From positions 62,001-126,000 of the forward strand of contig NZ_FNCO01000001.1 in assembly GCF_900100795.1 (NCBI RefSeq): a stretch of 64,000 nt of DNA. Direction: 5' to 3'. Source of the stretch: Pseudomonas abietaniphila. Its GTDB lineage: Bacteria; Pseudomonadota; Gammaproteobacteria; Pseudomonadales; Pseudomonadaceae. The notes below the pieces were generated by a model that saw only the letters and a list, made by a program, of their open reading frames with translations, was not told where the DNA came from and ran no database searches. Below, piece after piece: positions 57,001-64,000 of the stretch; within the stretch, counting starts at the first letter, position 1, and every line of letters begins with the position of its first letter. A program made the translations under genes and the position numbers.

Positions 57001-60000
57001 GCGACATGCACGCCTGGAACCATCCGCCGTTCTCGCCCTACGTCGACCGTCCTGTCCACGCACTGATCGCCGACCATGCGCGGCTGCGTCCCGACGCCAT
57101 CGCGTTGGTGCATGGCGAACAGCACCTGACCTTCGCCGAGTTCGACCGCCGTGCCAACCAGCTCGCCCACGCCCTGCGGGCGCGCGGCATCGGCACCGAA
57201 GTGCGGGTGGCGATTGCCATGGAACGCGGTATTGATCTGTGGCTGTCGTTCTTCGCCGTGCTGAAAGCGGGCGGGGCCTACATCCCGCTCGATCCGGATT
57301 ACCCGACCGAACGCCTGCGCTACATGCTCGAAGACGGTGGCGTGAAGCTGCTGATCTCCCACGATGCCGCGCTGGACCGCGTGCCGGTGGGCGACGTGCC
57401 GCTGCTCAACCTGAATCAACTGGACGTTTCCAGCGAGCCGGAAACCGCGCCGGACGTGGTGATTCATCCGCAGCAACTGGCGTACCTGATCTACACCTCG
57501 GGTTCGACCGGCAAGCCGAAAGGCGCGGCCATCGCTCACGGCGACATCTCGATGCACATCCAGACCATTGGCGAGCGTTACGGCTTCACGCCCCAGGACC
57601 GGAAGTTCCACTTCCTCTCGATCAGCTTCGACGGCGCTCACGAAGGCTGGATGATGCCGATGTGTTTCGGCGCCCGCGTTGTTTTGCGCGATCAGGAGCT
57701 GTGGAGCGTCGAGCAGACCTACGACACGCTGATTCGAGAAGGCATCACCGTCGCCTCGTTCCCGCCGAGTTACCTGCGGCAGCTGTCGGACTGGGCCGGT
57801 GTGCAAGGCAAAGGGCCGGGGGTGAAAACCTACTGCTTTGCCGGTGAAGCGTTCAGCCGAGAGATGCTGCACGATGTAATTCGCAATCTGCAGCCGCTGT
57901 GGATCATCAACGGTTACGGGCCGACGGAAACCGTGGTCACGCCGACCTTGTGGCTGGCGTCTTCGGAAACCGCTGACTTCACCACGGCCTATGCGCCCAT
58001 TGGTGACCTAGTGGGTGACCGTCAGGGTTACGTGATGGATGCCGATCTGAACCCACTGCCCCAAGGCATTGCCGGTGAGTTGTACCTGGGTGGCGCGGTG
58101 GCACGGGGTTACCTGGACCGTCCGGGCGCCACCGCTGAGCGTTTCCTGCCGCACCCGTTCCGTCCCGGTGAACGGATCTATCGCAGTGGCGACCGCGTGC
58201 GTCTGAACAGCGAAGGTTTGCTGGAATACCTGGGCCGGATCGACCACCAGATCAAGATTCGTGGTTTCCGTATCGAAGCAGGGGAAATCGAAGCGGCGCT
58301 GAAAGGCTGCGAGGGCGTGCGTGAAGCCTTGGTCATCGTCCGTGAGGGTGCGAGTGGCAAACGTCTTTTGGGCTACGTTGGCGGCAACGAGCTGAACGAA
58401 GAGCAGATCAAGCAGCAACTCCAGGTGACCCTGCCGGAATACATGATCCCGGCGCACATCATCGTCATGGAGCGCCTGCCGCAACTGCCGAACGGCAAAC
58501 TGGACCGCAACGCGTTGCCCGATCCGCAGCTCAGCTCCAGCGACTATGAGGCACCGCAAAACGCACTGGAGCAGCAACTGGCCGCCTTGTGGCAGCCCTT
58601 GCTGGGGATCGAGGCGGTAGGGCGCAACGATCACTTCTTCGAACTCGGCGGCCACTCGCTGCTGGCGATGCAACTGATCTCGCGCCTGCGTCACGAACAG
58701 GACGTGAGCGTGCCGTTGCGGCTGCTGTTCGACGCACCGCGTCTGGCTGATTTCGCCCAGCGCATCACACAGCTGGCGCAACCTGCGAAGCAACTTGAAC
58801 TCACCGCACGCCACGCGACGAACGCCGTGCAGTCATTCGCCCAGCAACGCCTGTGGTTCCTCGATCAATTGCAGCCGGGCGGTCACGCGTACAACCTGCC
58901 GGGTGCAGTGCGCTTGCGCGGTGAGCTGAACGACGCGGCTTTGCAGTCGGCGTTCGACGGGTTGGCGGCGCGTCATGAAGTGCTGCGCACGCGTTTCGTT
59001 GCGGGAGACGGTGTGCCGCTGCAACAGATCGATGCAGCCAGTACGCTGCACATCGAACGTCTGGACATCCGCGCCGACGCGAATCTCGAAGTGGACTTCG
59101 AAGCGCTGGCTCAGGACTTCGTCAAGCGGCCGTTCAACCTGTCGCAAGGCCCGCTCTGGCGTCTGGCGCTGGTGCGTGTCGCCGCCGACGAGCACTGCCT
59201 GTTGTTGTGCCTGCATCACATGATTTCTGACGGCGGGTCGGTGCGCGTGCTGTTGCAGGAATTTTGCGAGCTGTACCGCGCTGCCGTGGAAAACCGCGCG
59301 CCGCACCTGGCGGAACTGCCGGTGCAATACGCCGACTTCGCGGCCTGGCAGCGCGAATGGCTGGAGGCGGGCGAGGGTGAGCGTCAGTTGCAGTACTGGC
59401 GCCAACAACTGGGCGACGAGCACCCGGTGATGGAACTGCCGACCGACCGTCCGCGTCCGGCGCAGCAGCGCTATCAGGGTGACCGGGTACTGTTCAACTG
59501 GGATACCGCGTTCAGCCATCGCGTGCGCGCGTTTGCCAAACAGCAGGGCGCGACGCCGTTCATGGCGATCCTCTCGGCGTATCAAGTGTTGCTGCATCGC
59601 CTCAGCGGGCAGAACGACCTGCGCATCGGCGTGCCGATTGCCGGGCGTTCGCGCCTGGAAGTGGAAGGCCTGATCGGTTTCTTTGTCAGCACGCAAGTGT
59701 TGCGCGCAAACGTCAGCGCTGAACTGTCTTACCGCGAGGTGCTGGCGCAGGCGAAGGCCGCCACTCTTGGTGCTCAGGCGAATCAGGACCTGCCGTTCGA
59801 GCAACTGGTCGAAGCCCTGCAACCGCAGCGCAGCCTGAGCCACAACCCGCTGTTCCAAGTGGCGTACGACCATCAGCAACGTGACTTTGCACCGCTTTCC
59901 GGGTTGCCGGGGCTACACGCCGATGTCCTGCCGCTGGACGATGGCAGCTGCCAGTTCGACCTGGCGCTGAACACCCATGAGGACGCCGACGGTGCGCTGG

Positions 60001-63000
60001 GTGGCTCGTGGAATTATGCGACCGATCTGTTTGATCACGGGACTGTCGAGCGGATGCATGAGCGTTTCGTGCAGCTGTTTGCGCAGTTGCTGGAGCAGCC
60101 GGACGCGGCGATTGGCGATTTTGAGTTGCTGGATCGGCAGGACCGTGCGCAACTGGTGTTGGTCAATGACACGGCCCGCGACTGGTCTGCCGATGAATCT
60201 GTTGTGCATCGTCATTTCGAACGTCTGGCGCAACAGCATCCTCAGCGTGAAGCAGTGCGTTGTGGCGATGAGGTGCTGACGTATCAGCAACTGGATCAGC
60301 GTGCGAATCAGCTGGCGCACTGTCTGCGTGGGGAGGGCGTGGGGCGCGATTCGCTGGTGGGTGTGGCGGCGTTGCGTTCGGTTGAGATGGTCGTGGCGTT
60401 GTATGCGGTCGTCAAAGCTGGCGCTGCCTATGTGCCGCTGGACCCGGAATACCCGGTTGATCGCCTGCGTTACATGCTCGAAGACGCCGGGATTGGTCTG
60501 CTGCTGAGCCATGACGCCGTGATCGATGATCTGCCGGTTATTGAAGGGTTGCAGGTCTTGAATCTTGATCGTCTTGATCTAGACGACCAACCTGTTTCTT
60601 CCCCGGATGTCGAGATTCATCCCGAGCAACTGGTGTACATGATTTACACCTCGGGCTCGACCGGGAAACCGAAGGGCGCAGGCAACACCCACGCCGCGCT
60701 GTTCAACCGGCTGGCCTGGATGCAGGAAGCCTACGTACTCGACGCGACCGACGCCGTCCTGCAAAAGACCCCGTTCAGCTTCGACGTCTCGGTCTGGGAG
60801 TTCTTCTGGCCATTGATGGTCGGCGCGCGCTTGGTCATGGCCCAACCGGGCGATCATCGCGATCCTGCGCTGCTCACCGCGTTGATCGAACAGCACCAGA
60901 TCACCACGTTGCACTTCGTGCCTTCCATGCTCGCAGCCTTTATGTCGCAAGACGACCTGACCGGTTGTGCCTCGCTGAAACGCATCGTGTGCAGCGGCGA
61001 AGCGCTGCCTGCCGATCTGGCCCGAGACACCCTGCAACGCCTGCCGAATGCCAATCTGTTCAACCTCTACGGCCCAACCGAAGCGGCCATTGACGTCACC
61101 CACTGGACCTGCCGCGATGAACCGGGCGCGTCCGTGCCCATCGGCCGTCCGATTGCCAACCTGCAAGTGCACATCCTCGACAGCCGCCTGAACCCGCAAC
61201 CCATCGGCGTGCCCGGTGAGCTGTACATCGGCGGCGCCGGTCTGGCCCGGGGTTATCACCAGCGTCCGGGCCTGACCGCAGAACGCTTCGTCGCCAGCCC
61301 GTTCGGCAATGGCGAGCGCCTGTACCGCACCGGCGACTTGGCGCGCTGGCGTACTGACGGCGCAGTGGAGTACCTGGGTCGTCTCGATCACCAGATCAAG
61401 TTGCGCGGCCTGCGCGTGGAGATCGGCGAGATCGAATCGGCGCTGCTGGACCATCCGGCTGTCAGCGAAGCCGTGGTGGTCGCTCGCGAACTCAGCACCG
61501 GCATGCAGCTGGTGGGTTATCTGGTCGCCACTGATTTCGACGAAGAACAGCTGCGCACCCAGCTGAAACAACGCCTGCCGGACTACATGGTGCCGGCGCA
61601 CCTGGTCACGCTGGACGCGTTCCCGCTGTCGGCCAACGGCAAACTGGACCGCAAGGCGCTGCCAGAACCGCAACTGCAACTACGTGCGTTTGAGGCGCCC
61701 GTGGAGGGGGTGGAAAGCGAACTGGCCTCGTTGTGGCAAGACCTGCTGGGCGTGAAGCAGGTGGGTCGTCAAGACAACTTCTTTGAGCTGGGCGGGCATT
61801 CGCTGCTGGGTATTCAACTGGTGGCGCAGATCCGTCGCGACCTCAAGCTCGAATTGCCGTTGCGTGCGTTGTTCGAGGCGCCGGTGTTGGCCAACCTGGC
61901 GCATTACCTCGACACACGCGCAGAGCGCGCAGCGATGCCGGTGTTGTTGCCGCGCCGCGAGGGTGAGTTCGCGCCGCAGTCGTTCGCGCAACAGCGCCTG
62001 TGGTTCCTCGCACAACTGGAACCGGAGAGCACGGCGTATAACCTGCCCTGCGTACTGAACCTCTGTGGCGCGTTGCAGATCGACGCCTTGCAACGCAGCT
62101 TCGATGCGCTTGCCGCACGGCATGAAAGCCTGCGCACCTGCTTCCTTCCTGGCGAGTCTGGGGTTCCACAGCAGCACATTCTGTCGGTTGGCAGCGTCAG
62201 CATCGCTCGCCACGACCTGCGCCAGAGCGCTACGCCCGATGAAGATTTCGCCGCACTGGCCCATGGCTTCATGAATCAGCCTTTCGATCTGGATGCCGAG
62301 CGTGCGCCGTGGCGTGTGGGCCTGGCGCGGGTGGGGGAGAGCAAGTGGCGTCTGCTGCTGTGCATGCACCACATCATCTCCGATGGCTGGTCGGTGCAGG
62401 TCATGCTCAATGACTTCGCGAAGCTGTATCGCGCCTTCTCTCAAGGGGACGACGCGCAGTTGCCGACCCTGAGCGTGCAGTACGCGGACTACGCCGCCTG
62501 GCAGCGTGAATACCTGACCGGGCGTGAACGCGAGCGGCAGTTGAGCTGGTGGCGCGCGGCGCTGGGTGACGAACAGCCGGTGCTGGAGTTGCCGGCAGAC
62601 CGCTCGCGTCCGGCCGAGCGCGATGGCAAGGGTGCACGCCATGCGTTCGTGCTGCCGCAGGACCTGGCCGACAAGCTGCGTCATACCGCGCGAACCCATG
62701 ACGCCACGTTGTTCATGCTGTTCCTGGCCGCGTTCGACACCCTGTTGTATCGCCTCAGCGGCCAGCGAGATCTGCGCATCGGCGTGCCGGTGGCGGGGCG
62801 TGCCGACGCGCCGACACAAGGTTTGATCGGTTTCTTCGTCAACACCCTGGTGCAGCGGGCCCAGGTCAGTGGGGATCAGCCGTTTACCGAATTGCTGGCG
62901 CAGGTGAAAGACAACCTGCTGGGCGCCCATGCCCATCAGGACCTGCCGTTCGAGCAACTGGTGGAAGCGCTGCAACCGGCGCGCAGCCTCAGCGTCAACC

Positions 63001-64000
63001 CGCTGTTCCAGGTCAGCTATAACCACCAGCAGCAGCCGGACATGTCGCTGCTGCAATTTGACGGCCTGAGCATCGAAGCGCAACAGTGGGACATCAAGGG
63101 TGCGCAGTTCGACCTGGTGCTCGGCACCTTCGAACATCAGGACGGTCGCATCAGCGGCTATCTGGATTACGCCACCGACCTGTTCGATGCCTCGACGGTT
63201 GAGCGTCTGTACGGGCAACTGCTGACCGTGCTGAACGCTGTCTGCGCGCAACCGCACACCGCCATCGGTGATTTGCCGCTGCTCAGTGAAGCCGACCTCG
63301 TTGCGCTGGATCAGTGGAATACACCACCGTTCTCGCCTTATGCCGATCGCCCGATTCACGCGCTGATCGCCGACCATGCACGGCTGCGTCCTGACGCCAT
63401 CGCGTTGGTGCATGGTGAGCAGCACCTGACCTTCGCCGAGTTCGACCGCCGTGCCAACCAGCTCGCCCACGCCCTGCGGGCGCGCGGCATCGGCACCGAA
63501 GTGCGGGTGGCGATTGCTATGGAACGCGGTATTGATCTGTGGCTGTCGTTCTTGGCGGTATTGAAAGCCGGTGGCGCCTACATTCCGCTGGACCCGGATT
63601 ACCCGACCGAACGCCTGCGCTACATGCTGGAAGACGGCGGCGTGAAGCTGCTGATCTCCCACGATGCCGCGCTAAACCGTGTGCCGGTGGGCGACGTGCC
63701 GCTGCTCAATCTGGATCAACTGGACGTTTCCTGCGAGCCGGAAACCGCGCCGGCCGTGGTGATTCATCCGCAGCAACTCGCCTACCTGATCTACACCTCG
63801 GGTTCGACCGGCAAACCGAAAGGCGCGGCCATTGCCCACGGCGATATCTCGATGCACATCCAGACCATCGGCGAGCGTTATGGCTTCACCCCCGAGGACC
63901 GCAAATTCCACTTCCTCTCGATCAGCTTCGACGGCGCCCACGAAGGCTGGATGATGCCGATGTGTTACGGCGCCCGCGTCGTTTTGCGCGATCAGGAACT
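51015..64000 (+). CDS. NRPS 2, incomplete: C-A(Ser)-T-E-C-A(X)-T-C-A(Ser)-T-C-A(X)... (4328+ aa)
   Basis: Continues the chain; cut by the window end. Its ATG overlaps the NRPS 1 stop (TGATG). Domains: C about 56-490 (HHIIADGW at 182), A about 510-990, carrier Ser1044, E about 1096-1540 (HHLVVDG at 1228), D-specific C about 1556-1990 (HHILLDGW at 1695), A about 2010-2500, carrier Ser2548, C about 2605-3035 (HHMISDGG at 2734), A about 3060-3550, carrier Ser3596, C about 3650-4090 (HHIISDGW at 3785), A from about 4110. Pockets: first and third A domains DVWHVSLIDK (serine); second DGESCAGVTK, unassigned, with Glu239 as in Orn/Lys pockets; the fourth begins identically. The frame was checked at the A3 core motif of all four A domains and is open throughout. 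A final carrier and release domain are expected beyond the edge. Confidence 0.93.
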   Translation, partial: MSQPSMTSQSKLLALATRFLSLGATQRRVFLGKLREQGLDASALPIPSGVAGERSPTSFSQQRLWFLEQLEPGNSTYHLPGALRLKGTLDIAAVQSAFERVAERHASLRTVFDTAEDGTPEQVIQAPHALPFERLNADDESQLETLADAFARRPFDLAQGPLWRVALVKRADDEHVLLVCLHHIIADGWSIQVLLLDFVQAYRAALENTDSALAELPLNYADVALWQRACLDAGEGDRQLAYWKEQLGEEPPVLELPADRPRPARQSFRGARLPFSFDAALSDRMRALAKQRGVTVFNVILAAYQVLLQRLSGQNDLRIGVPIAGRQRAETEGLIGFFVNTQILRGEVTAGASFNQIIDNVRLASQGAQAHQDLPFEQLVDALAPERSLSHNPLFQVLYNHQQRQDEALQLMPGLNATLMPLDSGSSQFDLALHTWENAAGELAGNWNYATDLFDHGSIERMHERFVQLFAQLLEQSDAAIGDFELLDRQDLAQLALVNDTARDWSADESVVHRHFERLAQLHPDREALRCGDEVLTYQQLDQRANQLAHFLRGQGVGRDSLVGVAALRSVEMVVALYAVVKAGAAYVPLDPEYPVDRLRYMLEDAGIGLLLSHDAVIDDLPVIEGLQVLNLDRLDLDDQPVSSPVVEIHPEQLAYMIYTSGSTGKPKGAGNTHAALFNRLAWMQEAYVLDATDAVLQKTPFSFDVSVWEFFWPLMVGARLVMAQPGDHRDPALMTALIEQHQITTLHFVPSMLAAFMAQDNLSGCASLKRIVCSGEALPADLARDTLQRLPNADLFNLYGPTEAAIDVTHWTCRDEPGASVPIGRPIANLQMHILDSRLNPQPIGVPGELYIGGAGLARGYHQRPGLTAERFVASPFGNGERLYRTGDLARWRADGAVEYLGRLDHQIKLRGLRVEIGEIESALLDHPAISEAVVVARQLSNGLQLVGYLVATDFDEEQLRTQLKQRLPDYMVPAHLVTLDAFPLSANGKLDRKALPEPQLQLRAFEAPQAGVESELAELWEDLLGVKQIGRQDNFFELGGDSILSLQIVSRAKKRGIQLTPRQMFERQTIAELAQVAQLLDRNEASAQPRIELNRDIPLTPIQHGFFEQPMRRRSHWNQSLLLTPNEALETPALALALHALVNHHDALRMTFVQHDNGQWQQRYRSEVHPAHAADGLLRQRDVSNDGLAAACNEAQASLDLKDGPLLRAVQFTLADGGERLLLVVHHLVVDGVSWRILLEDLHNAYAQAQAGLTIDLGEKGLPFQRWAHRLLDFAYSDALLAEAEYWRNLPSAPPLPVAHPHGKALHASVQQRHLQLDTARSQALLSEAPAAYRTQINDLLLTALTRAIAQWSGESRALIALEGHGREDLFEGLDPSRTVGWFTSLYPVSLQAQDSLDAALKNTKETLRAVPNGGLGYGLLRHLRGEALPSLEGCVLFNYMGRVGHQPGRLQNSSGLFTLAEEGSGAQRGADSPLACELSLDAEVRGGQFRVTCSYSGERHDTASVQRLLDAYGVALDEVIEHCRTHSAVTPSDFPALDLTQAQLDALPVAPRDIEHLYPLTPMQQGLLFHSELGETHGTVGARDLYINQVALDIEHLPLARFKSAWAGAVQRHPILRASFLRLTGSQQPVQLIRRDAALMVRELDLRADQQALSEVLAAERETPFQLHEAPLMRVLLVRQSETLWKLVWTFHHILLDGWSSAAVLGEVIQSAMSDAALTPAGHYGDYVEWLLSRDAQHSATFWQQHLAGFEQPTLMAAAVTAPISANGEPLPTQVRVTSMDLDSQLLHNAARRQRVTVNTLIQAVWVLLLQRYTGQQRVAFGATVSGRSAQVPGIERMLGLFINTLPLVQAPESQQKVGDWLNELQAHNLELREHEHTPLFEAQRYAGHAGRDLFDSLVVFENYPVDAVLRDKQAGGVNLGSVELSDKTHYPLSLAVVAGEQAHVHVNYHSNVFSAEQIDRLCGHFQTLLDGLCRFPERSVGELSMMTERDVSDMHAWNHPPFSPYVDRPVHALIADHARLRPDAIALVHGEQHLTFAEFDRRANQLAHALRARGIGTEVRVAIAMERGIDLWLSFFAVLKAGGAYIPLDPDYPTERLRYMLEDGGVKLLISHDAALDRVPVGDVPLLNLNQLDVSSEPETAPDVVIHPQQLAYLIYTSGSTGKPKGAAIAHGDISMHIQTIGERYGFTPQDRKFHFLSISFDGAHEGWMMPMCFGARVVLRDQELWSVEQTYDTLIREGITVASFPPSYLRQLSDWAGVQGKGPGVKTYCFAGEAFSREMLHDVIRNLQPLWIINGYGPTETVVTPTLWLASSETADFTTAYAPIGDLVGDRQGYVMDADLNPLPQGIAGELYLGGAVARGYLDRPGATAERFLPHPFRPGERIYRSGDRVRLNSEGLLEYLGRIDHQIKIRGFRIEAGEIEAALKGCEGVREALVIVREGASGKRLLGYVGGNELNEEQIKQQLQVTLPEYMIPAHIIVMERLPQLPNGKLDRNALPDPQLSSSDYEAPQNALEQQLAALWQPLLGIEAVGRNDHFFELGGHSLLAMQLISRLRHEQDVSVPLRLLFDAPRLADFAQRITQLAQPAKQLELTARHATNAVQSFAQQRLWFLDQLQPGGHAYNLPGAVRLRGELNDAALQSAFDGLAARHEVLRTRFVAGDGVPLQQIDAASTLHIERLDIRADANLEVDFEALAQDFVKRPFNLSQGPLWRLALVRVAADEHCLLLCLHHMISDGGSVRVLLQEFCELYRAAVENRAPHLAELPVQYADFAAWQREWLEAGEGERQLQYWRQQLGDEHPVMELPTDRPRPAQQRYQGDRVLFNWDTAFSHRVRAFAKQQGATPFMAILSAYQVLLHRLSGQNDLRIGVPIAGRSRLEVEGLIGFFVSTQVLRANVSAELSYREVLAQAKAATLGAQANQDLPFEQLVEALQPQRSLSHNPLFQVAYDHQQRDFAPLSGLPGLHADVLPLDDGSCQFDLALNTHEDADGALGGSWNYATDLFDHGTVERMHERFVQLFAQLLEQPDAAIGDFELLDRQDRAQLVLVNDTARDWSADESVVHRHFERLAQQHPQREAVRCGDEVLTYQQLDQRANQLAHCLRGEGVGRDSLVGVAALRSVEMVVALYAVVKAGAAYVPLDPEYPVDRLRYMLEDAGIGLLLSHDAVIDDLPVIEGLQVLNLDRLDLDDQPVSSPDVEIHPEQLVYMIYTSGSTGKPKGAGNTHAALFNRLAWMQEAYVLDATDAVLQKTPFSFDVSVWEFFWPLMVGARLVMAQPGDHRDPALLTALIEQHQITTLHFVPSMLAAFMSQDDLTGCASLKRIVCSGEALPADLARDTLQRLPNANLFNLYGPTEAAIDVTHWTCRDEPGASVPIGRPIANLQVHILDSRLNPQPIGVPGELYIGGAGLARGYHQRPGLTAERFVASPFGNGERLYRTGDLARWRTDGAVEYLGRLDHQIKLRGLRVEIGEIESALLDHPAVSEAVVVARELSTGMQLVGYLVATDFDEEQLRTQLKQRLPDYMVPAHLVTLDAFPLSANGKLDRKALPEPQLQLRAFEAPVEGVESELASLWQDLLGVKQVGRQDNFFELGGHSLLGIQLVAQIRRDLKLELPLRALFEAPVLANLAHYLDTRAERAAMPVLLPRREGEFAPQSFAQQRLWFLAQLEPESTAYNLPCVLNLCGALQIDALQRSFDALAARHESLRTCFLPGESGVPQQHILSVGSVSIARHDLRQSATPDEDFAALAHGFMNQPFDLDAERAPWRVGLARVGESKWRLLLCMHHIISDGWSVQVMLNDFAKLYRAFSQGDDAQLPTLSVQYADYAAWQREYLTGRERERQLSWWRAALGDEQPVLELPADRSRPAERDGKGARHAFVLPQDLADKLRHTARTHDATLFMLFLAAFDTLLYRLSGQRDLRIGVPVAGRADAPTQGLIGFFVNTLVQRAQVSGDQPFTELLAQVKDNLLGAHAHQDLPFEQLVEALQPARSLSVNPLFQVSYNHQQQPDMSLLQFDGLSIEAQQWDIKGAQFDLVLGTFEHQDGRISGYLDYATDLFDASTVERLYGQLLTVLNAVCAQPHTAIGDLPLLSEADLVALDQWNTPPFSPYADRPIHALIADHARLRPDAIALVHGEQHLTFAEFDRRANQLAHALRARGIGTEVRVAIAMERGIDLWLSFLAVLKAGGAYIPLDPDYPTERLRYMLEDGGVKLLISHDAALNRVPVGDVPLLNLDQLDVSCEPETAPAVVIHPQQLAYLIYTSGSTGKPKGAAIAHGDISMHIQTIGERYGFTPEDRKFHFLSISFDGAHEGWMMPMCYGARVVLRDQE
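52371..54120 (+). repeat. Near-identical Ser adenylation segment, copy 1
   Basis: About 1.75 kb (end of C domain, whole A domain, start of carrier) is repeated at 60027-61776 with a constant offset of 7656 bases. Long stretches are identical at the nucleotide level, third codon positions included. Confidence 0.85.
57030..57700 (+). repeat. Near-identical X adenylation segment, copy 1
   Basis: The start of the X-type A domain recurs at 63330-64000 with a constant offset of 6300 bases and few mismatches. The second copy is cut by the window end, so its full extent is unknown. Confidence 0.85.
60027..61776 (+). repeat. Near-identical Ser adenylation segment, copy 2
   Basis: Partner of 52371-54120. 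The flanking condensation domains of the two modules are clearly different, so only the A-domain region is shared. Confidence 0.85.
63330..64000 (+). repeat. Near-identical X adenylation segment, copy 2 (cut)
   Basis: Partner of 57030-57700. It keeps the same FDGAHEGWMMPM pocket segment, so it should select the same monomer. Confidence 0.82.

Noticed and set aside
37275..64000. Reading of the locus as a standard pyoverdine cluster
   Set aside because: No Glu-Tyr-Dab chromophore modules and no chromophore maturation genes are seen; the pocket codes give Asp-Dab-Ser-X-Ser-X.

Overview
This window is a GC-rich Gammaproteobacterial chromosome segment and reads as Pseudomonas. The clues are the block mlaA - PilZ - rssB - rssC - tal, a split lolC/lolD/lolE set, REP-type inverted repeats in many gaps, and a PvdS-like sigma factor with PvdE- and PvdA-like neighbours. 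The species cannot be fixed from the sequence alone. No tRNA, rRNA, phage, insertion sequence or CRISPR array was seen.

Layout. 1-65 is the start of a glycerophosphodiesterase gene. 103-4081 holds a PilZ protein and the lipoprotein-sorting ABC transporter LolCDE. 4206-6941 is a copper two-component system divergent from a periplasmic cupredoxin, with a palindrome between them. 7032-13544 is housekeeping: queF, a DUF4404 protein, a HAD-like protein without its catalytic Asp, mlaA, a PilZ protein, the rssBC stress-signalling pair and tal. 13844-19798 looks like accessory DNA between tal and dusA: an ATP-dependent dihydroxyacetone kinase, a candidate small RNA, and a complete curli amyloid operon in the order csgE-F-A-G-B-H. 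20621-22308 carries dusA and a DUF4157 lipoprotein-like gene. 22372-30273 is pentose use: xylHGF importer, xylA, the divergent regulator xylR and an aldose 1-dehydrogenase. 30762-35888 has an OPT transporter and a four-gene oxidative L-rhamnose operon (lactonase, mutarotase, RhaT, L-rhamnose 1-dehydrogenase). 35889-36409 is a non-coding repeat block, followed by a NudK-type Nudix hydrolase.

From about 37275 to the right edge lies an iron-regulated siderophore locus. It has a Fur box, an iron-starvation ECF sigma factor, a PvdE/OrbE-type peptide exporter, a PvdA-type L-ornithine N5-hydroxylase and two giant NRPS genes, the second cut by the window end. The first NRPS starts with a fatty acyl-AMP ligase and reads FAAL-T-C-A-T-E-C-A-T. 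The second reads C-A-T-E-C-A-T-C-A-T-C-A and continues. Adenylation pocket residues read by hand give Asp, Dab, Ser, X, Ser, X, where X has an unassigned code with Glu at pocket position 239. With the hydroxylase next door, X is most simply an N5-hydroxyornithine derivative. The predicted product is fatty acyl - D-Asp (probably beta-hydroxylated) - Dab - D-Ser - hydroxyOrn - Ser - hydroxyOrn. This is an amphiphilic siderophore with the head group I remember for marine marinobactins, not a pyoverdine, because the Glu-Tyr-Dab chromophore modules of PvdL are absent. This is the most interesting part of the window.
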